Origin: Beijerinckiaceae bacterium
GTDB taxonomy: Bacteria; Pseudomonadota; Alphaproteobacteria; Rhizobiales; Beijerinckiaceae
DNA length: 55,663 bases
NCBI GenBank assembly: GCA_947498445.1
Contig: CANMLK010000002.1
Location: forward strand, 1 to 55,663
Direction of reading: 5' to 3'
Below, one piece after another: positions 35,201 to 46,300 of this stretch (positions are counted from its first letter, which is position 1; every line of letters starts with the position of its first letter). A model generated the notes under the pieces. The model saw only the letters and a program-made list of their open reading frames with translations. It made no database searches and was not told where the DNA came from. Position numbers and translations under genes: made by a program.

Positions 35201-35359
35201 GCCGAACACATGGAGGGCCTGCTGCTGCTTCTTGAGCAGTTTCGCGATCCGCAATTTCCCTATGCGCCGCGGCCTTATCCGCAATTTGAAAGCAAGAGCA
35301 CGACCTACGACCACCTGTCACGCTATCGCGAATGGTCCTCTGGCGGAGAGAGCGAATGA
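32204..35359 (+). CDS. addB: Double-strand break repair protein AddB
   Basis: A 1051-residue subunit of the AddAB helicase-nuclease, which resects double-strand ends for RecA loading (the RecBCD counterpart). The N-terminal inactivated-helicase part has YVPTRRAARALALELAQ. The C-terminal PD-(D/E)xK nuclease shows YVVIDYKTGTPPS with APQLTLEADMI after it, and LSVTRIETLRRDPYAIYAERILKL begins the nuclease module near residue 775. The ATG at 32204 starts two bases after murU; an earlier in-frame start at 32132 lies inside murU and is unlikely. It overlaps addA by ATGA. Confidence 0.93.
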   Translation: MVERRAPNVCSIAPGAPFLATFARALMDGRIVEGFPDARDPTSLAQATIYVPTRRAARALALELAQIASSDVIILPRIVPLGVMEGVENDLLFDASTPDSELARLLGEDVPDAVPDMQRRLTLTQLVHAWSKQVRNAIQSVGPDGKITAREDEPMLVAVAPAHAFHLAGDLSALIDEMIIEDVDWSRLNDLAPEGLAKYWGITLEFLKIATSEWPKHLEALGLTDKAALQMALIRRRVAQIEAGASLGVEIVAGSTGANVATAHLMAAIARSPRGAIVLPGLDKSLDDESWSAIAGERSDPASGHPQGAFRRLLPLVGLAREDVRELGAAAQDISPRMTLVCEAMRPAETTERWSAWRRGKSDAAIKDALHGVAIIEAADEREEALAIAIALREAIEQPHVTAALITPDRNLARRVRGELQRWNIELDDSGGDPLANASLGVLARLALDCAQPSCASAPILALLRHPLVRLGFPAAVIGRRVSDAELGLLRGSQPDLSDPVKLAHETHERVSKDWRVHPTIRGLTESDWEGAGELLARLQSALQPLRSISGSGRGAQVRAWVEAHGASVRALLAQAPGEDSNAIEDLPILSLLLEELARAGDFEGGLGAEDYAVFFQTAARETTVRRQRAHHPRIKSLGLLEARLMSSYIVVLAGLDEAVWPPAAKTDSFLSRPMRAELGLSAPERRIGQTAHDFVQAFGAKRVFLTRAKKRAGAPTTPSRFLQRLGAVAGEPLSACKTEGARYLALAQALDALSDLKPVSRPEPKPPVDLRPKQLSVTRIETLRRDPYAIYAERILKLKPLDGLDEDETAQGFGTRMHEALARFQKDNPNGAGVNARKDLLAIAAEVFDDLRNDPEFEAFKWPRIEAICEAWLGWDAKRRPDIARVQIEENAALDLKLADGSDFTLSATADRIEKLADGTYVVIDYKTGTPPSRKMVAAGFAPQLTLEADMIRRGAFGGVEGGAKVSDALYVKLGGAEGVEDKDIIDRSKGKSVAQLGAEHMEGLLLLLEQFRDPQFPYAPRPYPQFESKSTTYDHLSRYREWSSGGESE

Positions 35360-38300
35360 GCGGCTGGGAAATTCCGGCTCATGCGCTGCAGGCGCAGACC
35401 AACGCCGCCAATCCGCAGACGTCCGCGTGGGTTTCCGCGCACGCTGGTTCGGGCAAAACGTATGTGCTCGCGCAGCGCGTCATCCGCCTGATGCTCGACG
35501 GCGTGGCGCCTTCAAAAATACTCTGCCTCACGTTCACCAAAGCGGCGGCCGCAAACATGGCGCTGCGCGTATTTGAAACTCTGGCGAAGTGGACGGCGTT
35601 GACTGACGTTGACCTGCGCGCTGAAATTGCAAAGACCGGTGCTGCTGTGACCGATCTCGCGCAGGCCCGGCGGCTTTTTGCGCGCGCGGTGGAGACGCCG
35701 GGCGGGCTGAAGATCCAGACCATTCACGCCTTCTGCGAGAAAATTCTCCATCTCTTTCCCTTCGAAGCCAACGTCGCGGCGCGCTTTGAAGTGCTGACGG
35801 AAGAGCAGCAGGAAGACCTGATGGGCCGCGCGCGCGAAGGCGTGCTCGGCGAGGCCATGCACGGCGAAGACTTCGTGCTCGCGAACGCGCTGAAGCTCGT
35901 CGCGTCGCTGACAACGGCAGACACGTTCGGCAAGCTTCTGCGACAAGCGCTTGGGCAACGCAGCGCCATCGCCACCGCTGGACGCCGACAGCAGGGCGAG
36001 ATCCGTAAGGCGCTCGCCGCTACCCTTGGCTCCACGGACAGTCGCACCGCCAATGATATTCGCGCGGACATGACCGGCGGCGGTATTGCGCAAAGTGCGT
36101 GGGAAGGCCTGGCGGCGCTGATCGACACGGGCTCGGCCAAGGACAAGACATGCGCTGCGCAAATTCGCCGCGCCATTGCGGCGCCCGATGCAACGAAACT
36201 GGATGCATGGCTGCTCGTCTTTCTCACGAAAGGCAAACCGCGCAAGAATATCGTCACGGGTAAATTCAAGAGCGACGCCATTCTGCTTGAATCGCTGGCG
36301 AACGAACAAGAACGGCTGATTTCAAGCCTCGAATCCCTGCGCGTGGCTGAAGCTGTCGACCGCAGCGAGGCGTTGACTGTTCTCGCCGAACGGATCGTCG
36401 CGCAATACGAACGGCTGAAACAGGCGCGCGGACTGCTTGATTTTGACAATCTCATCGGGCGCACGCTTGCGCTGCTGTCGCGCGGCGACGCTGCGCAATG
36501 GGTGCTTTTCAAACTTGATGCGGGCGTCGACCATGTGCTCGTGGATGAAGCGCAAGATACGTCCAGCGAACAATGGGCGATCCTGCAGCATCTGACCGAA
36601 GAGTTTTTTAGTGGAGCGGGTTCATCAAAGTCCACGCGCACATTTTTTGCGGTGGGTGACGAAAAGCAGTCCATCTTCTCGTTTCAGGGAGCCGACGTCG
36701 ATCTGTTCTCCGACAAACGGCGCGCCTTTCAAACCAAGATCGGCAACGCGGGCGAACGCTTCGAGTTTGTGAATCTCAAACTCTCGTTCCGTTCGGCCAA
36801 GGGGCTGCTGGGCAAAGTCGACGGCGTGTTTGAGGCGCTTGGTCACCATGTTGGCGTTGTCTCGCAGAACGAGCCATGGCTTGGGCATGAAGCCTTGAAG
36901 GACACATTGCCGGGGCTTGTGGAAGTGTGGGCGCCGATCGAGCCTGCGGGCAAGGAAGATCCTGACACGTGGCGATTGCCGCTCGACCGGCAGGACGCCA
37001 GCGCGCCGCCGCAGATTCTCGCCTTGCGCATCGCCGACACAATCGCCGGTTGGTTGAAGCCTGGCTCAACGGAAGCGGTTCACGACAAGAAGGGCAACAA
37101 GCGCCGCGTCCATGCGGGGGACATTCTAATTCTCGTGCGCAAGCGCGGGCCCTTCTTTGAAGCTGTTATTCGCGCCTTGAAGGAAAAGGGCGTGCCCGTT
37201 GCGGGCGCAGACCGGTTGCAGTTGACGTCGCATATTGCGGTGCTTGATCTGATCGCCGCTGGTGAAGTTGCGTTGTTGGCGCGCGACGATCTCACGCTGG
37301 CGTGCGTGCTGAAATCGCCCTTTCTGAATCTCACTGACGATGACCTGCTTGAGCTTGCGCCGCTGCGCAAGGGATCGCTGTGGCGCGCGCTGCGGCAATC
37401 GCAAAAGCCCGAGCATCAACGCGCCGTGGCCCGCATCGTTGAATGGCGCAGGCGCGCGGGCGATACGCCGTTTCAGTTTTATGCGCGCATTCTGGGTGCG
37501 GAAGGCGGACGCGCCGCGCTGCTTGCACGACTGGGGCCGGAAGCGACCGACGCGGCGGATGAATTTTTGCGTCAGGCGCTCGACTCCGAAACAGTGGAAG
37601 CGCCCTCGCTTGTCAATTTTCTGCACGCGATGAAAAATTCCGAGAAGTCGATCAAGCGCGACATGGAGGCCGCTGGCCAGGCCGTGCGCGTGATGACTGT
37701 TCACGCATCCAAGGGGCTGGAAGCGCCCATCGTCTTTTTGCCGGACACATGCTCGCCGCCGTCGGGCGGGCATGATCCCAGCATTGTGCCGCTGAAGGAC
37801 GCCCACGGCGAAGAGATTATCGCGTGGCGCAAGGGAAAAGATTTCGATCCGCACTTGCTGACTGGGCAACTTGAGCAATTGCGTCGTGAGGAAGAACACG
37901 AGCACCGCCGCCTGCTGTATGTCGCGATGACGCGCGCCGAAGAGCGCCTTTATATTTGCGGCTTCAAGGGACGCTTCGCGCTGAAGGACGGCTGCTGGCA
38001 TTCCATGGTGTCGAACGCGCTGACGGGCGGGCTGGAGCAGGCGCCCGCGCCGTGGAATGCGGACGAGATGATTTTGCGCGGCGGCGAGGCGGCGACGCTC
38101 GCAGCGCCCGCCGCGTCGGCGACAGCGGCGCCAGCGCCCGCCCTCCCCGCGTGGCTTCTGGCCCCGGCCCCGCGCGAAAAGCCGCCTGAGCCGCCGATAT
38201 CGCCGTCCTCCGCGCTATCGGCCGCCGACCAGATCACCGAGGCTGGCCTCGATCACGCGGGCGCCGATCCGCTGGCCCAAAACGGCGAGGGCCTGCGCGT

Positions 38301-38814
38301 CGGTTCGCTGACCCACACGTTGCTGCAATATCTGCCCGATACGCCGGCGGACGCCCGGCGCGCCGCAGCGTTGCGCTTTCTGGCGGCGCGGGCGGGCGAT
38401 TACGATGAGACCAGGCGCGAGTCGCTTGCTGATCGCGCGCTGGCCGTCATCGCCGATCCTGCGCTGGCGGCGCTTTTTGGCCCGGGCTCGCGGGCGGAGG
38501 TGAACATCTGCGCGCGGATCAAGGCCTTTCACGCGGAAATTCCGATCGTCGGCCAAATCGACCGGTTGGTGGTGGAGGATGACCGCGTCACCATCGCCGA
38601 CTTCAAAAGCGGAGTCCCGCGCGACGCAAGCGCCACGCCCGCCGCCTACGTCGCGCAGCTTGCGCTCTACAGGGCGGCGGCCACCCAGCTGTGGCCCGGC
38701 AAGTCCGTGCGCGCCGTGCTGGTGTGGACGGCGGGGCCACGGGCCGTGGAGCTGACGCCGGACGCGCTTGACGCCGCGCTGCGGGCCGTCGCGCGACGGT
38801 TCACGCCGGATTGA
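35356..38814 (+). CDS. addA: Double-strand break repair helicase-nuclease AddA
   Basis: A 1152-residue UvrD-like helicase with a C-terminal nuclease, partner of AddB. Walker A is AHAGSGKTY near residues 33-41, the helicase motif II is [13 protein letters not shown] near 395, motif [19 protein letters not shown] near 779 and motif [19 protein letters not shown] near 853. The RecB-type nuclease is at the end: [12 protein letters not shown] followed by [11 protein letters not shown]. The start overlaps the addB stop (ATGA), so the two subunits are coupled. A Pro/Ala-rich linker (about 915-965) separates helicase and nuclease. Confidence 0.95.
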   Translation: MSGWEIPAHALQAQTNAANPQTSAWVSAHAGSGKTYVLAQRVIRLMLDGVAPSKILCLTFTKAAAANMALRVFETLAKWTALTDVDLRAEIAKTGAAVTDLAQARRLFARAVETPGGLKIQTIHAFCEKILHLFPFEANVAARFEVLTEEQQEDLMGRAREGVLGEAMHGEDFVLANALKLVASLTTADTFGKLLRQALGQRSAIATAGRRQQGEIRKALAATLGSTDSRTANDIRADMTGGGIAQSAWEGLAALIDTGSAKDKTCAAQIRRAIAAPDATKLDAWLLVFLTKGKPRKNIVTGKFKSDAILLESLANEQERLISSLESLRVAEAVDRSEALTVLAERIVAQYERLKQARGLLDFDNLIGRTLALLSRGDAAQWVLFKLDAGVDHVLVDEAQDTSSEQWAILQHLTEEFFSGAGSSKSTRTFFAVGDEKQSIFSFQGADVDLFSDKRRAFQTKIGNAGERFEFVNLKLSFRSAKGLLGKVDGVFEALGHHVGVVSQNEPWLGHEALKDTLPGLVEVWAPIEPAGKEDPDTWRLPLDRQDASAPPQILALRIADTIAGWLKPGSTEAVHDKKGNKRRVHAGDILILVRKRGPFFEAVIRALKEKGVPVAGADRLQLTSHIAVLDLIAAGEVALLARDDLTLACVLKSPFLNLTDDDLLELAPLRKGSLWRALRQSQKPEHQRAVARIVEWRRRAGDTPFQFYARILGAEGGRAALLARLGPEATDAADEFLRQALDSETVEAPSLVNFLHAMKNSEKSIKRDMEAAGQAVRVMTVHASKGLEAPIVFLPDTCSPPSGGHDPSIVPLKDAHGEEIIAWRKGKDFDPHLLTGQLEQLRREEEHEHRRLLYVAMTRAEERLYICGFKGRFALKDGCWHSMVSNALTGGLEQAPAPWNADEMILRGGEAATLAAPAASATAAPAPALPAWLLAPAPREKPPEPPISPSSALSAADQITEAGLDHAGADPLAQNGEGLRVGSLTHTLLQYLPDTPADARRAAALRFLAARAGDYDETRRESLADRALAVIADPALAALFGPGSRAEVNICARIKAFHAEIPIVGQIDRLVVEDDRVTIADFKSGVPRDASATPAAYVAQLALYRAAATQLWPGKSVRAVLVWTAGPRAVELTPDALDAALRAVARRFTPD

Positions 38815-38923
38815 CCTGTGGGCGCGTCGCTTGTGCGCCCTGCGCGCCTTGACGGGTCGCGGCGCCGTCCATACGTTTCGCCCGACCCGCGGGAATCATC
38901 CCGCCTCCCCTTTTGAGGTCGCC

Positions 38924-39244
38924 ATGGCCACGGTGAAAGTTTCAGACGCCACGTTTCAAGCCGAAGTAATCGACTCAACGATCCCCGTTGTCGTCGACTT
39001 CTGGGCGGAATGGTGCGGCCCCTGCAAGATGATCGGCCCGTCGTTGGAAGAAATTTCCGACGAGATGGCCGGCAAGGTGAAGATCGTCAAGATCAACGTC
39101 GATGAGAACCCCAACGTTGCGGCAAAGATGGGCATTCGCTCCATCCCCTCGATGTTCCTGTTCACAGGCGGTCAGGTGAAGTCCCAGAAGGTCGGCGCAG
39201 CGCCGAAGGGCGAACTGGTGAAGTGGATCAGCGGCTCGATCTGA
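38924..39244 (+). CDS. trxA: Thioredoxin
   Basis: A 106-residue thioredoxin with the active site WCGPCK (Cys31 and Cys34), the cis-Pro segment RSIPSMFLF and the family's C-terminal GELVKWI. It reduces protein disulfides in the cytoplasm. The ATG at 38924 has GAGG six to nine bases upstream. A 109-base gap separates it from addA; TTGACG at about 38849 may be part of its own promoter. An intrinsic terminator follows. Confidence 0.97.
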   Translation: MATVKVSDATFQAEVIDSTIPVVVDFWAEWCGPCKMIGPSLEEISDEMAGKVKIVKINVDENPNVAAKMGIRSIPSMFLFTGGQVKSQKVGAAPKGELVKWISGSI

Positions 39245-39267
39245 GCGGCTTGATTTGACGGAATGTG

Positions 39268-39294
39268 AAAAGGTCGCCGAAGGGCGGCCTTTTT
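39268..39294 (+). terminator. Intrinsic terminator of trxA
   Basis: Stem GGTCGCC/GGCGGCC (one G-T pair) around GAAG, preceded by AAAA and followed by TTTTT, 23 bases after the trxA stop. The flanking A and T runs make it possibly active in both directions for the convergent pyrE. Confidence 0.88.
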
Positions 39295-39415
39295 GCATTA
39301 GTGCGAGTAGGCAAGAAGCGCGTGTGCGTTTGGCTGTCGTGGATGGTCGCCTTCTCGTCCATGACGGCCCTCAGCTTTTTGCCAGCAGACTTAATTCCCA
39401 TCTCTCAATTCGTCG

Positions 39416-39433
39416 TGCTGGCTAAGGCCAGCA
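39416..39433. repeat. Short hairpin element in the trxA-pyrE spacer
   Basis: TGCTGGC and GCCAGCA are perfect 7-bp arms around TAAG. With its flanks it resembles the interspersed repeats of the form GTGGATN-GGC-loop-GCC-CACGACG found in alphaproteobacterial intergenic DNA. It may end pyrE transcription. No gene is seen in this 222-base spacer. Confidence 0.45.
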
Positions 39434-39466
39434 TCCACGGCAGGCCAAGTGCGTCAGCACTCGAAG

Positions 39467-40048
39467 CTATCGCGCCAGAAATTCCCTCGCGCGGAAAATG
39501 GTCGCGAAGGGTACGCCCTTTTCCTTGTAGAATTCCTCAGCGCCATCCTCGCGATCGACAATCGTCACGACGAGCTTGAGATTTGCGCCGTCCTCGATGC
39601 AGGCTTGCGCGGCCTTCCAGGCGCTTTCGCCGGTCGTTGTCACGTCTTCCACGATGACGATATCCTTGCCCGCCAGCGTCTCGCCCCTGGGCAGGCCTTC
39701 GACACGCTTCTTGGCGCCGTGGTCTTTCACCTGCTTGCGCACGAAAAAGCCATGCACAGGCGCTCCGGCCTCAAACGAGTGCTGGCAAAGCGCTCCGGTG
39801 ATCGGGACCGCGCCCATTTCCAGCCCGCCGACATGGGTCGCGCCCGACTTGCTCACCTCTTCCAGCACCGCGCGGGCGATGAGCGCCGCGCCTTCGGGGT
39901 GCAGCATGGAGGGCTTCATGTCGAAGTAAAAATCGCTCTCCTTGCCGGAGGCGAGAACCACCTTTCCGCGTCCGAACGAGCGGGTGAAAATGATGTCGGC
40001 GAGGCGGGCGCGCTCATTGGGGGTCAGGGCAGAAGGTGTAGCGGACAT
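39467..40048 (-). CDS. pyrE: Orotate phosphoribosyltransferase
   Basis: Makes orotidine 5'-phosphate from orotate and PRPP in pyrimidine synthesis. The PRPP-binding motif is IVIVEDVTTTGESAW near residue 130; GGLEMGAVPITGAL and the KDHGAKKRVEG loop with catalytic Lys precede it. Length is 193 residues from the ATG at 40048, which has GAGG six bases upstream; ATGs at 40060 and 40081 are alternatives. It is separated from folC by 100 bases and converges on trxA. Confidence 0.94.
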   Translation of the reverse strand: MSATPSALTPNERARLADIIFTRSFGRGKVVLASGKESDFYFDMKPSMLHPEGAALIARAVLEEVSKSGATHVGGLEMGAVPITGALCQHSFEAGAPVHGFFVRKQVKDHGAKKRVEGLPRGETLAGKDIVIVEDVTTTGESAWKAAQACIEDGANLKLVVTIVDREDGAEEFYKEKGVPFATIFRAREFLAR

Positions 40049-40148
40049 TGTCGGCCTCATCGGAAAAAGGGTTGGCTGCAATCAACAGAAGCGGGGCTTC
40101 CGGGTCAATGGCGCGCGCGACGTTCTCAACTTTTATCCCGGATAGCGC

Positions 40149-41465
40149 CTAGTCGGGGAGCGTGCCGTTGGCGCGCAGGACTTCGCCCGCCAGATAAAGC
40201 GAGCCGGCGATGAGGATGCGCGGCGGCGTCGGCCAGTCGCGCGTCGCCAATTCGCGCAGGGCCTGCGGCACGCCGCCCGCCAGCGAGGCGGTGAGGCCCA
40301 TCGCGGTCGCCGCCTGCGCCATGGCCTGTGGCGCGTGGGCGGCGCTGTCGCCGCTCATGGGCACGCAGACGATCTCGTTCGCCAGCCCTGCGAAGGGCTG
40401 CAACAGGCCGCTCATATCCTTGGAGGCGAGCATGGCGCTGATAAGAATCAGCGGGCGCGCGTTTCGCGCTTCCAGCTCCGCCATGGCGGCGGCGATGGCG
40501 GCGCCGCCTGAAGGATTGTGCCCCCCGTCGAGCCAGAGTTCGGCCCCCGCAGGCGACAAATCCACCAGCGCGCCGCGTGTGAGGGCCTGCATGCGCGCCG
40601 GCCAATGGGCCTCGCGCAAACCGGCCTCGATAGCGCGCGAGGCGATATGAGGAAACGCCGTGCGCAGGGCGGCAATCGCCGCCGCTGCGTTGTCGTGCTG
40701 ATGGCGGCCCTGCAAGCGCGGCAGGGGCAAATCGAGCAGCCCGCGCGCGTCGTCATAGACGAGGCGTCCACCCTCCTCGGCAATGTGATAATCGCGCCCC
40801 GCGATGCAAAGCGGCGCGCGCATGCGGGCGGCCTGCCGCTCGATAACGGACAGCGCCTCATCCTCCTGCGGCGCGATGATCGCCGAAACGCCCGCCTTGA
40901 GGATGCCCGCCTTTTCGAACGCAATCTTGCCGAGAGTGTCGCCGAGAAAATCCAGATGGTCCATCGACACCGGCGTGATGACGCTGGCGAGGGGCCGCTC
41001 GATCACGTTGGTGGAATCAAAGCGCCCACCAAGGCCCACTTCAAGCAGCAGCGCGTCGGCGGGCGTTTCACTGAACAGCAGAAACGCCGCTGCCGTGGTG
41101 ATCTCGAAAACGGTGATCGGCTCGCCCGCGTTGGCCACCTCGCACCGCGCGAACGCAGCCGCCAATTGCTCTTCGCTGACGAGCGAGCCCGCAAGGCGGA
41201 TGCGCTCGTGAAAGCGCACGAGGTGCGGCGAGGTGTAAACATGGACGCGCTTGCCATCGGCCTCAAGCATCGCGCGCAAGAAGGCGACGGTCGATCCCTT
41301 GCCATTCGTGCCCGCCACGTGGATAGTCGGCGGCATGCGCTTGTGCGGGTCGCCCAGCGCGGCAAGCAGACGCTCAGTGCGGCCAAGCGAAAGATCGATC
41401 TTCTTTGGATGCAGCGCAAGGAAGCGCGCCATGAAGACGTCGGACGCGCTTGATGAGACGGTCAT
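40149..41465 (-). CDS. folC: Bifunctional dihydrofolate synthase / folylpolyglutamate synthase
   Basis: Adds glutamate to dihydropteroate and to folates, ATP-dependent, cytoplasmic. The Mur-ligase-type P-loop is HVAGTNGKGST near residues 49-59; SPHLVRFHERIR and the Mur-like DGGHNPSGG in the C-terminal half are also family marks. Length is 438 residues, usual. The start at 41465 lies 12 bases after the accD stop, with GAGGCG about ten bases upstream; an in-frame ATG at 41432 would also fit. Confidence 0.94.
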   Translation of the reverse strand: MTVSSSASDVFMARFLALHPKKIDLSLGRTERLLAALGDPHKRMPPTIHVAGTNGKGSTVAFLRAMLEADGKRVHVYTSPHLVRFHERIRLAGSLVSEEQLAAAFARCEVANAGEPITVFEITTAAAFLLFSETPADALLLEVGLGGRFDSTNVIERPLASVITPVSMDHLDFLGDTLGKIAFEKAGILKAGVSAIIAPQEDEALSVIERQAARMRAPLCIAGRDYHIAEEGGRLVYDDARGLLDLPLPRLQGRHQHDNAAAAIAALRTAFPHIASRAIEAGLREAHWPARMQALTRGALVDLSPAGAELWLDGGHNPSGGAAIAAAMAELEARNARPLILISAMLASKDMSGLLQPFAGLANEIVCVPMSGDSAAHAPQAMAQAATAMGLTASLAGGVPQALRELATRDWPTPPRILIAGSLYLAGEVLRANGTLPD

Positions 41466-41477
41466 CGGCGTATCGCC

Positions 41478-42380
41478 TCAGGCGTTCTCGATCGAAATGT
41501 CTTCCGTCGCACTGGCCGCAACGACAGGCGCCTTGCGCGTGTTGGTGAGCAATGAGCACAAGCGGGCCAGCGTTTCGCGCATTTGCGTGCGCGGCACCAC
41601 CATATCCACCATGCCGTGAGCGCGCAGATATTCAGCCCGCTGGAAGCCTTCGGGCAGCTTTTCGCGGATCGTTTGCTCGATCACGCGCGCGCCCGCAAAG
41701 CCGATGACGGCGCCTGGCTCGGCGATGTGAATGTCGCCCAGCATCGCATAGGACGCCGTGACGCCGCCGGTCGTGGGATTGGTGAGCACGACGATATAGG
41801 GCAGGCGCGCGGCGCGCAGGCGGCGAACCGTCACCGTCGTGCGCGGCATCTGCATGAGCGAGAACATGCCTTCTTGCATGCGCGCGCCGCCAGACGCGGT
41901 GAAGATGATGAACGGCGTGCGGCGTGCAACGGCTGCTTCCATGCCGCCGATAATCGCCTCGCCCGCCGCCATGCCGAGCGAGCCGCCGATGAAATCAAAA
42001 TCCTGCACAGCGACGGTGACGTCGAGCGTCTCCAGCTTGCCGCACGCCAGGCGCACGCAATCGGGCCGCTCCGTCTTGGCGCGATATTCCTTCAGCCGCT
42101 CCGTATAGCGCTTCACATCGCGAAATTTCAGCGGATCAAGCGGCACGTCGGGCGTGGCGAGTTCTTCCCATTTGCCGTCGTCAAACAACGACTCGAGCCG
42201 CGCTTGCGCGGGCATGCGCATGTGGAACCCGGAGCCGGGCACGACAAACAGATTGGACTCGATGTCCTTGTGAAATACGAGCTGGCCGCTCTCGGGACAT
42301 TTGACCCAGAGATTCTCCGGCGTCTCGCGCTTCAGGAAAGAGCGAATTTTCGGAGGAAGTGCTTCGGTGATCCAGTTCAT
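41478..42380 (-). CDS. accD: Acetyl-CoA carboxylase carboxyltransferase subunit beta
   Basis: Beta subunit of the carboxyltransferase that makes malonyl-CoA for fatty-acid synthesis; it works with AccA, not in this window. Length is 300 residues. The N-terminal zinc-ribbon region, which in E. coli has four Cys, has just one here ([15 protein letters not shown]), so it probably binds no zinc; I recall this degeneration as normal for many alphaproteobacteria. The crotonase-fold core is intact: [29 protein letters not shown] and [17 protein letters not shown]. It lies between trpA and folC, the usual order. Confidence 0.95.
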   Translation of the reverse strand: MNWITEALPPKIRSFLKRETPENLWVKCPESGQLVFHKDIESNLFVVPGSGFHMRMPAQARLESLFDDGKWEELATPDVPLDPLKFRDVKRYTERLKEYRAKTERPDCVRLACGKLETLDVTVAVQDFDFIGGSLGMAAGEAIIGGMEAAVARRTPFIIFTASGGARMQEGMFSLMQMPRTTVTVRRLRAARLPYIVVLTNPTTGGVTASYAMLGDIHIAEPGAVIGFAGARVIEQTIREKLPEGFQRAEYLRAHGMVDMVVPRTQMRETLARLCSLLTNTRKAPVVAASATEDISIENA

Positions 42381-42422
42381 CTGTCGTCCCCGAACAGCGC
42401 AAAGTCGCGCAAGGATGGAAGA

Positions 42423-43256
42423 TCAGGCGGCGCGACGTGCGCTTTTTACGCCGCTGGCAATCTCACGCACCAGACTCGCCACGGCTTCCACCGTGCCGCT
42501 TGTTGCGCAATTATTCTCGTCGAGTGAGTTCTTCAAGGCGTCGATCAACGCCGTTCCAACGACCACTCCGTCAGCATGCGCGGCGATTTCGGACGCCGAT
42601 AGCGCGTTCTTCACGCCAAAGCCGACAGCGACGGGCAGGCTGGTGTGCTTCTTGATGCGCGAGACCGCGCTGGCGACCTTCGAGTAATCGGGGATGGCGG
42701 CGCCGGTGATGCCGTTGATGGACACATAATACACAAAGCCCGACGTATTGCGAAGCACGGCCGGCAGGCGCTTGTCGTCAGTGGTCGGCGTTGCAAGACG
42801 GATGAAGTTGACGCCAGCCTTGAGCGCAGGCACGCACAATTCCGCATCTTCCTCGGGCGGAAGATCAACAATGATCAATCCGTCAACGCCGGCGGCTTTG
42901 GCGTCCACCAGAAAGCGGTCAACACCATAAACATAAATTGGATTGTAATAGCCCATCAGCACGATGGGCGTATCGGCGTCGCCCTTGCGAAAATCACTCA
43001 CGACCCGCAGCGTATTCCTCATCGACCCGCCGCCTTTCAGCGCGCGCAGGCCGGCGGCCTGAATCGAGGGGCCATCGGCCATCGGATCGGTGAAGGGCAT
43101 GCCGATTTCGAGCACGTCGGCGCCCGCCCCCGGCAGGGCCTTGATGATGGCGAGCGATGTGTCCAGATCCGGATCGCCACACATCACGAACGTGACGAGC
43201 GCGGCGCGGCCCTCGGCGGCGCATTTGGCGAAACGGCGGTCGATACGGGTGGTCAT
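42423..43256 (-). CDS. trpA: Tryptophan synthase alpha subunit
   Basis: Cleaves indole-3-glycerol phosphate to indole, which passes to TrpB. Length is 277 residues. Catalytic Glu is in [16 protein letters not shown] near residue 49 and catalytic Asp in [10 protein letters not shown] near residue 137; the phosphate site GFGVKNA follows near 211. The ATG at 43256 matches the family start [19 protein letters not shown]; the longer open frame to 43292 is unconserved. It is 42 bases before accD. Its usual upstream neighbour trpB is separated from it by the yhaN/yhaO-like pair. Confidence 0.96.
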   Translation of the reverse strand: MTTRIDRRFAKCAAEGRAALVTFVMCGDPDLDTSLAIIKALPGAGADVLEIGMPFTDPMADGPSIQAAGLRALKGGGSMRNTLRVVSDFRKGDADTPIVLMGYYNPIYVYGVDRFLVDAKAAGVDGLIIVDLPPEEDAELCVPALKAGVNFIRLATPTTDDKRLPAVLRNTSGFVYYVSINGITGAAIPDYSKVASAVSRIKKHTSLPVAVGFGVKNALSASEIAAHADGVVVGTALIDALKNSLDENNCATSGTVEAVASLVREIASGVKSARRAA

Positions 43257-43322
43257 GGCGTCCCTGATGGCTTGAGCCCCGGCAGGTAGCACGCGGCAGG
43301 GCGAATGGGAACAGCCGAGGCC

Positions 43323-46300
43323 TTAAAGGCCAAGGTCCACGACGTCGAGTCGACCGCCGAGGCGGGCGCGGGCGGCGTCCACCACGTGGCCATGATGGGT
43401 GAACAGGATGGTTTGCCGCTGCAAGCCAAATTCAGACATCATTTCAATGGTGTGAGCGGTCCGCTCATCATCAAAACTGGCCAGCAGATCGTCGCCGATG
43501 AAGGGCATGGGATCGGCGCTGCGCTGACCCAGAAGCGCCAGACGCAGGGCGAGGAAAAGCTGGTCGCGGGTTCCCTCGCTCATCGCCTCGGTGGTCAATC
43601 TGGCGCCATCGGGGCGCACGCCCTTGAGAAGCGGCTGGCCATCGTCGTCGAGATCGACAACCACGCCGGAGAACGCCCCACCCGTCGCGTGGGCGAACAA
43701 ACCCGAGGCGGCGGCGATCACAGGGTCCTGATTGCGCCGTCGATGTTGCTCCATCGCGACGCCCGCCAGCTTCGCCGCGCCCATGCGCAAAAGCCAGTCT
43801 CGCGCGATGTCCAGCAACTCGGAGGCCGCCTGTTTCTGCTCCAGAATACGGCTGGGAGCGTCCCGGCCAGCTTCGAGCTCGGCAAGCGCTTTGCGCGCGG
43901 CTTCTGATGCGATTGCCGCGCACTGCAGGTCTTCCAGCACGGCGTTTTTCTGCGCGTCGAGGGCGGCGAGTTCTGCCGGCAGTACGTCAAAATCAATGTC
44001 GCCCTGCTCGGCTTCAAGCTGCTCGGGCGTCAGTCCATCGCCTGAGGCGGCGATGTCGCGGCAGAGAGTCTTGTTGGCCTCCACCAACTCCAGCCGCTCC
44101 GCGATCTGCGCGAGGGCGGCGGAGAGATTTTCTTCGCTCAGGCCAAGCGTGGTTGCGGCGGCGGCGATCACGTCGCGCGACACAGCAAGCTGCTTGCGCA
44201 GGCCGTCCACTTTTTCAGAGGCTTGCTCTCTTTGTCTGGCCAGCAACTCAAGGCTTGTAAAGGCCGCGCGGGCTGCATCGCGTCTCTCAATCAGCACATC
44301 CACGATACGCCATGGCGTCTCGCCTGCGATGTCAGGACATAAGCGCGCGCACATGTCTGCAACGCGCAGTTCGAAAGTTTCAATGTCGCGCCGGATCGCG
44401 GTGACGCGCCGACCATTCTCGCGATAATGACCCAGGTCGCCAATGGCGCCAGCCCAAAGGCGCAAAGCCTCTTCGGCCTCAGCGACGCTGGCGTCTGCGC
44501 CAAGTGCAAGCGTGGCGAGCGCCTCGCGCCAGTCTCGGCTGGCAAGCGCCTCGCGTTCGTCAAGTTCTGTGATTTCCTTTTCCGCTTCCGCCATGTCGTT
44601 TGCAGCGCTGGCCATTTCAGCCTCGCGCTGACGACCGTCGCTCCACGCCTTCTGCACCGCTTCAAGCGCGATGCGCACCTGGTTGTGGAGTTCGGCGACG
44701 GGCGCCTCGCCATCGGCTTGCACGCCTGCGTGTTGCGCAAACAGCCGCAGGCGCGCCACGCGCTCTACGCACTCGGCGCTCGCCGCATTGTAGGCGGCTC
44801 TGGCGCCAGACAAATTATCGTATCGTTCGACAAGCGCGGCGGCCTTCATGCGCCAATCGCGCATCCTGGCTGGCGTCAGCGGGGCAAAACCGCAGCCCGC
44901 CCACAGGGCGCGCCAATCCTCATTAAACACCGCACTTTGCTGTGCGCAAGCTGAGCGCCGTTCAACAAGTGCGGCATTTTCGATTTGCACCTGCGCCAGA
45001 GTGTCGGTGAGTTGTCTTTGGCGCGCAGCGCGATCTGCGCCACTCAGAAGGTTGTCAGCCTGACGATCAGCATCCGAAATAACGCTGCGCAGACCGGCAA
45101 AACGGGTGGCTCGTTCGCGTGGATCTGTTTCGCACTGCACTTCCAGCGCATCGACAGCCGCATCGCGTTGACGACGCGCGTTGCGCATGTCCTCGGGCGA
45201 TGAAATGTCGCCCTGACGCGCCAAATCGCGCATCGCTTGTTCTGTCTCCGCAATGCGTTGCGCAAGGGCTTTTTCGTTGCGCTCAATTTCGCGTTCGCTC
45301 TCGTCAAACGCCGTTGCGCGACGCAGGTGCGCCTCGATGAGAGCAAGGTCTGGAAGCGGCGCGCGCAAGAGATTTTCAAGCTGCATGGACGGCGTCAATC
45401 GTTGCGCCTCTTGTGCGAGTCTTGCGCTTTGTTCCTCCAAATGTGCGCCCTGCTCGCGCAAGCTTTTAACAAGCGCTGAAATGTCGGCGAACGTCGCAAA
45501 CAAATTCAACAGGTGCGTGGGATCATCCGCGCGCTGCCCCCCTGATTGATCGAGCGCGCGCTGTCGCAGAAGCGCCTTTTCAACACGGCCCTTCGCGCTT
45601 TCGCGCGCCGCCTGCAGCGCAATGCGCCGGCGCAACAGCTCACGCACACGGGTGAGAGCAAGGTCATTCGGCATGCTATCTATCAGTGCGTTGGCGTTGG
45701 CGTCGGCGTCGGCGAGGCCCAGCGCGCGCGCGGCTTCTTGCAGCTTTTGCAGCGCAGCGCGAAACGCCTCCTCCCGCTTGGGCAGATCATCGTTCGAACC
45801 TTTGGCTGCGCCACGCGCCTCGAGGAGTTGTCCGATTTCACCTGCTGCAGCCAGCAGGTCACGCGAGGGATCAAGCCCGATCGCCTGATTCTCAAGTTCG
45901 TCGAGTTTCGCCTCCGCTGCAGCAATTTCCTGCACGAGGATGGTTTCACGCTCGCAGGCTTTCGACCACGCGGTGAAGGTCGTCTCGCCGACCTCTGGCA
46001 GAGATGAGAACTCGACGAGACGCGCAAGGGTTTGCGCGCGTTGACGAAGCTTGTCGCGAGTCCGTTGTGCGCGTTCGAGCAGCTTTTTTCGGCGCTCCAT
46101 GTCGCGATGACGCTCGTTTATCTGTAAGCGATGCGTTTCCGCCTCGTCCAGCACATCGCGCGCGCGCTTCAGCGCGTCGCCTGTCACAACAGCGGCGCGA
46201 AAGTCTTTGCCCGCCGTCTGAAAGCGCTCGATCGCGTCGTTGAGCAATTTCTTGCGGCCGCTGGAAAGGTAAAGCGCCGCAGCGTCATCCTGCAATTGGC

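Noticed and set aside
39295-39466. Small gene in the trxA-pyrE spacer
   Set aside because: The plus-strand frame here starts in the terminator and runs into pyrE antisense; the spacer holds a terminator and a repeat-like hairpin only.
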